Assembly (NCBI RefSeq): GCF_002559405.1
Contig: NZ_NTZO01000238.1
Location: 1-39,120 of the forward strand
Origin: Bacillus sp. AFS001701
GTDB lineage: Bacteria; Bacillota; Bacilli; Bacillales; Bacillaceae_G
Length of the DNA stretch: 39,120 nucleotides
Reading direction: 5' to 3'
The notes beneath the pieces were generated by a model. That model was not told the DNA's origin. It ran no database searches and worked only from the letters and a program-made list of their open reading frames with translations. This document shows, in pieces, positions 34,550 through 39,120 of this stretch (position 1 is its first letter; the number at the start of each line of letters is the position of its first letter). Both the position numbers and the translations under genes were made by a program.

Positions 34550-35559
34550 TTGAGTTAAATGAATTATGGTTTTTACTTGTAGCAGTTTTATTTATAGGGT
34601 TCTTCTTCTTAGAAGGCTTCGATTTTGGTGTAGGTATATCTACAAAGCTACTAGCCAAAAATGATACTGAAAGAAGAATTTTAATAAACACAATTGGACC
34701 GTTTTGGGATGCAAATGAAGTGTGGTTATTAACTGCAGGTGGAGCAATTTTTGCAGCATTCCCAAATTGGTATGCAACGATGTTTAGTGGTTACTATATT
34801 CCGTTTGTATTTGTCCTAATGGCATTAATCGGACGTGGTGTTGCTTTTGAATTTAGAGGCAAAGTTGAAAGTTCTAAATGGTCAAAAGCTTGGGATTGGG
34901 TCATTTTCTTCGGAAGTTTATTACCACCATTTTTATTCGGTGTATTATTCTCAAGTATCCTTAGAGGAATGCCAATCGATCAAAATATGAATATCTCTGC
35001 TGGTTTTACAGATTACGTAAATTTATTCACAGTAGTTGGCGGAGTAACGGTGACATTACTGTGCCTCTTACACGGATTAATGTTTTTAACATTAAAAACG
35101 GTTGGAGAATTAAGAAACCGTGCACGTTCTCTAGCACGTATGGTAATCATACCAGTATTTCTTTTCTTAGTTGCATTTACTGGCATGGCATTTTTTGAAA
35201 CGGATATGTTTAAAGTAAAAGCACAAATAACAGTTCCATTAATTTTATTAATCGTAGTAAGTTATATTCTTGCTACAATATTCATTTTTAAGAAAAGAGA
35301 TGGCTGGTCATTTACTATGACAGGCCTTGGAATTGTATTAACAGTCGGGACAATGTTTACTTCTCTGTTCCCAAGAGTCATGATTAGTTCGATCAAAAGT
35401 ACGTATGACTTAACTGTTTATAATGCTTCATCTGGTCCTTATTCGTTAAAAGTAATGACAATAGTTGCATGTACATTATTACCATTCGTTCTAGGTTACC
35501 AAATTTGGAGTTATTATGTGTTTAGAAAAAGAGTGGATGAGAAGGATTTGACTTATTAA
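34546..35559 (+). CDS. cydB: cytochrome bd oxidase subunit II
   Basis: A 337-residue membrane protein with about eight or nine membrane segments. FLEGFDFGVGI at residues 20-30 and the conserved GPFWDANEVWLLTAGGAIFAAFP (quoted here in two parts, GPFWDANEVW and LLTAGGAIFAAFP) are hallmarks of CydB. It pairs with CydA to form the cytochrome bd quinol oxidase of the cytoplasmic membrane. Its ATG lies in the ATGA overlap with the cydA stop, and its stop shares one base with the start of the ABC exporter gene, so the whole cluster is translationally coupled. Confidence 0.97.
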   Translation: MIELNELWFLLVAVLFIGFFFLEGFDFGVGISTKLLAKNDTERRILINTIGPFWDANEVWLLTAGGAIFAAFPNWYATMFSGYYIPFVFVLMALIGRGVAFEFRGKVESSKWSKAWDWVIFFGSLLPPFLFGVLFSSILRGMPIDQNMNISAGFTDYVNLFTVVGGVTVTLLCLLHGLMFLTLKTVGELRNRARSLARMVIIPVFLFLVAFTGMAFFETDMFKVKAQITVPLILLIVVSYILATIFIFKKRDGWSFTMTGLGIVLTVGTMFTSLFPRVMISSIKSTYDLTVYNASSGPYSLKVMTIVACTLLPFVLGYQIWSYYVFRKRVDEKDLTY

Positions 35560-37262
35560 TGGGAAAAGATCTTATTAAATATAAAGGGATTAATCGGTTA
35601 TTAATAATCCTATCTTTTTTAACAATTATACAAGTAACGGCAATTATTATTCAGGCATTTATGCTCTCACAAGCTATTGTCAAATTGTTCAATGGAAAAA
35701 ATAGTAGCGATATAGTATACGCTACTATTTTCTTCATCCTCGCATTTTTCTGTCGATATATTATTTCGACAATTAAACAAAAATGTTCAGAGCATTTTGC
35801 GGACATCGCTTCAACCGAAATGAAAATGAAAGTTTTGGAGAAGATTTTTATACTTGGACCTAGATTTGCAAGAAAATCAGGAACAGGTAATATCGTAACG
35901 CTTATTATGGAAGGAACTACACAACTAAGAAATTACCTAGAAATCGTTCCGTTGAAAATGATTAACTTAGCAATTGTCACACCAGTAATCGTGATCTATA
36001 TTTTCTTTGTTGATAAAGTTTCTGCACTTATACTAATCGTAACATTTCCAATCATTATTATTTTTATGATTTTACTCGGTTTGGCAGCTAAAAAGAAATC
36101 AAATAAACAATGGAAGGTTTACCGTATATTATCGAACCATTTTACTGATTCATTACGTGGTCTGGAAACATTAAAGTTTCTAGGATTAAGTAGAAAACAT
36201 ATTAAAAAGATAGAAAGTGTAAGTGAAAGATACAGAGAAGCAACGATGGGCACATTAAAAGTAGCTTTTTTATCATCATTTGCACTAGATTTATTTACAA
36301 TGCTGTCAATCGCTACAGTTGCTGTCTTTTTAGGACTTCGTTTGATTGACGGAGTAATCTTATTAGGCCCAGCACTAACAATTTTAATTTTAGCTCCTGA
36401 ATACTTTTTACCAGTTCGTGAAGTTGGAGCTGATTATCATGCAACTTTAAATGGTCAAGAAGCTGGGAAAGCAATGCAAGATATTTTAGATGAACAAGAA
36501 TTTAAGGTTCAAGAAATTGCTCCTATATCAGATTGGAATCATACTAGCGAAATTAATTTAAAAGATATATCAGCAAGACCCGAAAAAGATGGTCAAACGA
36601 TTTTATCAAATATAAATATGAGTATTAAAGGGTTTCAAAAAATTGGGATTGTTGGAGAAAGTGGATCTGGTAAGTCAACGCTTATTGATTTAATAGGTGG
36701 ATTTTTAGAGCCAGCAAATGGGACTATTCAAATTTCTGGTGAAGAGGTATCACATCTGCAAATACAAGATTGGCATAAACAGTTAATCTACATTCCACAA
36801 AGTCCTTATATTTTCTCAAAATCATTAAAAGAAAATATAAGCTTCTACAAACCTAATGCTACTACAGAAGAAATTGAAAATGCAGCTGTTCAAGCTGGGT
36901 TAACTTCTTTAATAGAAGAATTACCAAAAGGATTAGAAGAAAAAATTGGCGAAGGTGGAAGAGTTATAAGTGGCGGGCAAAATCAACGAGTTGCGCTTGC
37001 TAGAGCATATCTAGAAAATCGTCCGGTTCTTTTGTTAGACGAACCTACTAGTCATCTTGATATTGAAACTGAGTTTGAGTTAAAACAAAAAATGCTTCAA
37101 TTATTTTCTGGTAAATTAGTATTTTTGGCTACACATCGCTTACATTGGATGAAAGAAATGGATCAAATTATTGTGATGAATGAAGGTAGCATTATTGAAG
37201 TTGGTACCCATGAAGAACTATTAATGAAAAAAGGTCATTATTATCGATTAATTCATAGTTAG
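35559..37262 (+). CDS. cydD: thiol reductant ABC exporter, subunit CydD
   Basis: A 567-residue half ABC exporter. Six membrane segments (about residues 15-280) are followed by a nucleotide-binding domain with Walker A GESGSGKST (near 365), signature ISGGQNQRVALARAY and Walker B PVLLLDEPTSHLD. With the next gene product it forms the CydDC heterodimer, needed for assembly of cytochrome bd, reported to handle thiols or heme. The start ATG 35559 overlaps the cydB stop by one base, with GAAGGA 11 bases upstream. By position it corresponds to the gene named cydC in B. subtilis; I use the E. coli order, CydD first. Confidence 0.93.
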   Translation: MGKDLIKYKGINRLLIILSFLTIIQVTAIIIQAFMLSQAIVKLFNGKNSSDIVYATIFFILAFFCRYIISTIKQKCSEHFADIASTEMKMKVLEKIFILGPRFARKSGTGNIVTLIMEGTTQLRNYLEIVPLKMINLAIVTPVIVIYIFFVDKVSALILIVTFPIIIIFMILLGLAAKKKSNKQWKVYRILSNHFTDSLRGLETLKFLGLSRKHIKKIESVSERYREATMGTLKVAFLSSFALDLFTMLSIATVAVFLGLRLIDGVILLGPALTILILAPEYFLPVREVGADYHATLNGQEAGKAMQDILDEQEFKVQEIAPISDWNHTSEINLKDISARPEKDGQTILSNINMSIKGFQKIGIVGESGSGKSTLIDLIGGFLEPANGTIQISGEEVSHLQIQDWHKQLIYIPQSPYIFSKSLKENISFYKPNATTEEIENAAVQAGLTSLIEELPKGLEEKIGEGGRVISGGQNQRVALARAYLENRPVLLLDEPTSHLDIETEFELKQKMLQLFSGKLVFLATHRLHWMKEMDQIIVMNEGSIIEVGTHEELLMKKGHYYRLIHS

Positions 37263-37273
37263 AAGGTAAATAT

Positions 37274-39010
37274 ATGTTAAATAAAAATGGATGGATTTTA
37301 CCATATATAAAAGAAAATCGTCGTTTATTTATAGTTGTGATTCTCTTAAGTTCACTGACTATATTTGCAGCGGCTTCTCTTATGTACACTTCCGGCTATT
37401 TAATCTCTAAAGCAGCAACTAGACCTGAAAATATTTTAATGATTTATGTACCAATCGTTGCTGTACGTACTTTTGGTATTTTAAGGTCGGCTTCTAAGTA
37501 TGTTGAAAGATTAGTTGGACACAATACAATTTTAAAAATCTTATCTAGAATGAGAACAAGATTATTTAGGAATCTGGAACCGTATGCACTTACGATCAAT
37601 TCAAAGTTTAAAACTGGAGATATTTTAGGTCTTTTAGCAAATGACATTGAATATTTACAGGATATTTATTTAAAAACTATTTTCCCTGGAATTGCTTCGT
37701 TGTTTATCTATTTTATATCCGTAGTAGCACTTGGATTCTTCTCCGTTCCATTTGCAATATTAACAGCAGTCATTTCCTTTGTTTTAGTAGGTGTACTACC
37801 GTATTTTTCATTATTAGTTGAAAAAGCGCGTACTTACCAAATGAAAAAGGAAAAGAGTCATATATATGAAAATTTAACCGATGCAGTAATGGGGATTAGT
37901 GATTGGCTTTTTAGTGGTAAACATAATAGCTTTATTAGAAATTATAGAGAAATGGATGAATCGTTAAGAAACATCCAAAACAAGGAAAAAACATTTAGAA
38001 GACGGCGCGATTTAATTGCTCAATGTATTGTAGCGGTTTTAGTTTTGATGATGCTATATTGGTCTGGGAATGAAAGTTTAGCTGGAGAAATTCCAAGAAC
38101 TTTTATCGCCGCATTTGTTTTAGTTTTATTTCCTTTAACAGAAGCTTTTATTCCACTATCAAATTCTCTTGGAAGTGTCCCTTTATATAGTGATTCAATC
38201 AATCGTTTAGAAGAGATTAAGGAAGTGAATTGTAATCAGAAATTACCTATTATAGAAGGTAATGTTGATGATTATCGAAAAATCGAATTTAAAAATGTAT
38301 CTTTTCATTACTCGGAAAACGAAACTATTTTAAATAATGTTTCTTTTACAATTGAGGAAAATAAAAAAACTGCTTTATTAGGTCCGAGTGGTTCAGGAAA
38401 ATCGACTATTCTTAAGCTAATTGAAGGAGTAGAAACGCCTATTGATGGAAGTGTTAAAATAAATGAGATCGAAAGTATAGCTTTAGGAGACCAAATTTCG
38501 AAAGTGGTATCTGTACTTAATCAAAAGCCATATTTATTTGATACTACAGTTATAAATAATATTCGCTTAGGAAATCCAGCAGCAAGTGATGAAGAAGTAA
38601 TCGAGGTTACGAAAATGGTTGAACTGCATGATTATATAGCATCACTTCCAGAAGGTTATCATACACCTATGCAAGAAACGGGTGTAAGATTCTCTGGTGG
38701 GGAACGACAAAGAATAGCCTTAGCCAGAATACTTCTTCAAAATACACCAATTGTTATTTTAGATGAACCAACTGTCGGTTTAGATTCAATTACAGAACGA
38801 AAGCTACTTCATACGATCTTTAAAGTATTAGAAGGAAAGACGGTATTGTGGATTACACACCATTTAATCGGTGCAGAAATGGCTGATCAAATACTCTTCT
38901 TAGACAAAGGCAAAATCGCTATGAAAGGCTCACATGAAGAACTTTTCAAAACCAAGGACCGATATCGCAACCTTTTTGAGCTAGACCGACCATTTAGAGT
39001 AATTGAATAG
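37274..39010 (+). CDS. cydC: thiol reductant ABC exporter, subunit CydC
   Basis: A 578-residue half ABC exporter, partner of the preceding CydD. It has six membrane segments (about residues 15-300), then a nucleotide-binding domain with Walker A GPSGSGKST (near 371), signature FSGGERQRIALARIL and Walker B PIVILDEPTVGLD followed by the switch histidine in WITHHL. The start ATG 37274 lies 11 bases after the cydD stop, with AGAAGG 7 bases upstream. It closes the cydABDC operon; a terminator follows. In B. subtilis the same position is named cydD. Confidence 0.93.
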   Translation: MLNKNGWILPYIKENRRLFIVVILLSSLTIFAAASLMYTSGYLISKAATRPENILMIYVPIVAVRTFGILRSASKYVERLVGHNTILKILSRMRTRLFRNLEPYALTINSKFKTGDILGLLANDIEYLQDIYLKTIFPGIASLFIYFISVVALGFFSVPFAILTAVISFVLVGVLPYFSLLVEKARTYQMKKEKSHIYENLTDAVMGISDWLFSGKHNSFIRNYREMDESLRNIQNKEKTFRRRRDLIAQCIVAVLVLMMLYWSGNESLAGEIPRTFIAAFVLVLFPLTEAFIPLSNSLGSVPLYSDSINRLEEIKEVNCNQKLPIIEGNVDDYRKIEFKNVSFHYSENETILNNVSFTIEENKKTALLGPSGSGKSTILKLIEGVETPIDGSVKINEIESIALGDQISKVVSVLNQKPYLFDTTVINNIRLGNPAASDEEVIEVTKMVELHDYIASLPEGYHTPMQETGVRFSGGERQRIALARILLQNTPIVILDEPTVGLDSITERKLLHTIFKVLEGKTVLWITHHLIGAEMADQILFLDKGKIAMKGSHEELFKTKDRYRNLFELDRPFRVIE

Positions 39011-39022
39011 ATGTTAATCCGG

Positions 39023-39053
39023 AGACTCTGGCAAATTTACCAGAGTCTTTTTT
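39023..39053 (+). terminator. terminator after cydC
   Basis: A perfect 9-bp stem, AGACTCTGG with CCAGAGTCT, an 8-base loop and TTTTTT. Confidence 0.88.
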
Positions 39054-39069
39054 ATATATTAAATACAAT

Positions 39070-39098
39070 TTGACGGAAAATGAATTACATGATATATT
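39070..39098 (+). promoter_or_regulatory. promoter of a gene beyond the right edge
   Basis: TTGACG (39070-39075), a 17-bp spacer and TATATT (39093-39098) with an extended TGA. A strong sigma-A promoter directed out of the window. Confidence 0.7.
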
Positions 39099-39116
39099 TA
39101 TCTCGAATTCGAGATA
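39099..39116. promoter_or_regulatory. MhqR-type operator at the right edge
   Basis: TATCTCGAATTCGAGATA is a perfect 18-base palindrome directly after the -10 of the promoter above. It equals the operator reported for the MarR-type repressor MhqR of B. subtilis (tATCTCgaAtTCgAGATa), which controls azoreductase, dioxygenase and glyoxalase genes under quinone and azo stress. The downstream gene lies outside the window. Confidence 0.75.
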
Positions 39117-39120
39117 TATT

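Overview
The window is AT-rich chromosomal DNA of a low-G+C Gram-positive bacterium, almost certainly a Bacillaceae member. The marker is the order rpoN(sigL) - glutaredoxin - cggR - gapA - pgk - tpiA - gpmI - eno, followed further on by secG - est - rnr - smpB - ssrA, a Bacillus core arrangement. The tmRNA tag I read, (A)GKNNNFSLAA, is short and closer to what I recall for the B. cereus group than to B. subtilis. I cannot name the species. I see no insertion sequence, prophage, CRISPR array, rRNA or tRNA gene.

Layout. (1) 1-8780: the 3' part of rpoN (it starts before the window), a glutaredoxin-like gene, then the central glycolytic cluster. A two-repeat CggR operator lies in the cggR leader. 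A terminator after gapA, and what looks like a new promoter before pgk, divide the cluster. (2) 8781-16300: an accessory block between eno and secG. It holds a MefA-like exporter behind a palindromic operator, a ppx gene and a ppk gene for polyphosphate metabolism, both broken by in-frame stops or frameshifts, a DUF2238/YjdF-like membrane protein, and a small membrane protein overlapping an alpha/beta hydrolase. (3) 16300-21955: secG, a DinB-family protein on the minus strand, carboxylesterase est, RNase R, SmpB and tmRNA, the protein-export and trans-translation group. (4) 21953-22683: a gene-free stretch with three strong terminator-type hairpins that follow no visible gene.

(5) 22684-32860: regulators and transporters. 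These are an orphan XRE/TPR (RRNPP-type) regulator, a TetR gene divergent from a DHA2 exporter and an SDR oxidoreductase, a sodium:alanine-type symporter with a CodY-like box in its leader, a TetR-YhgE unit with paired operators, and a two-gene chromate transporter whose first half is truncated against yhgE. (6) 32860-39050: cydABDC for cytochrome bd oxidase and its assembly ABC exporter, preceded by a CRP/Fnr-type box and a Rex-type box. (7) The last 50 bases carry a promoter with a perfect palindrome that matches the MhqR (quinone-stress MarR) operator, so a gene just beyond the right edge is probably quinone-responsive.

As a whole the window is core metabolism and RNA quality control with accessory efflux and regulatory units between. 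Its most notable features are the decayed polyphosphate genes, the truncated chromate-transporter half, the run of orphan terminators, and several well-formed operators whose regulators can be guessed. No wholly new multi-gene system is evident.
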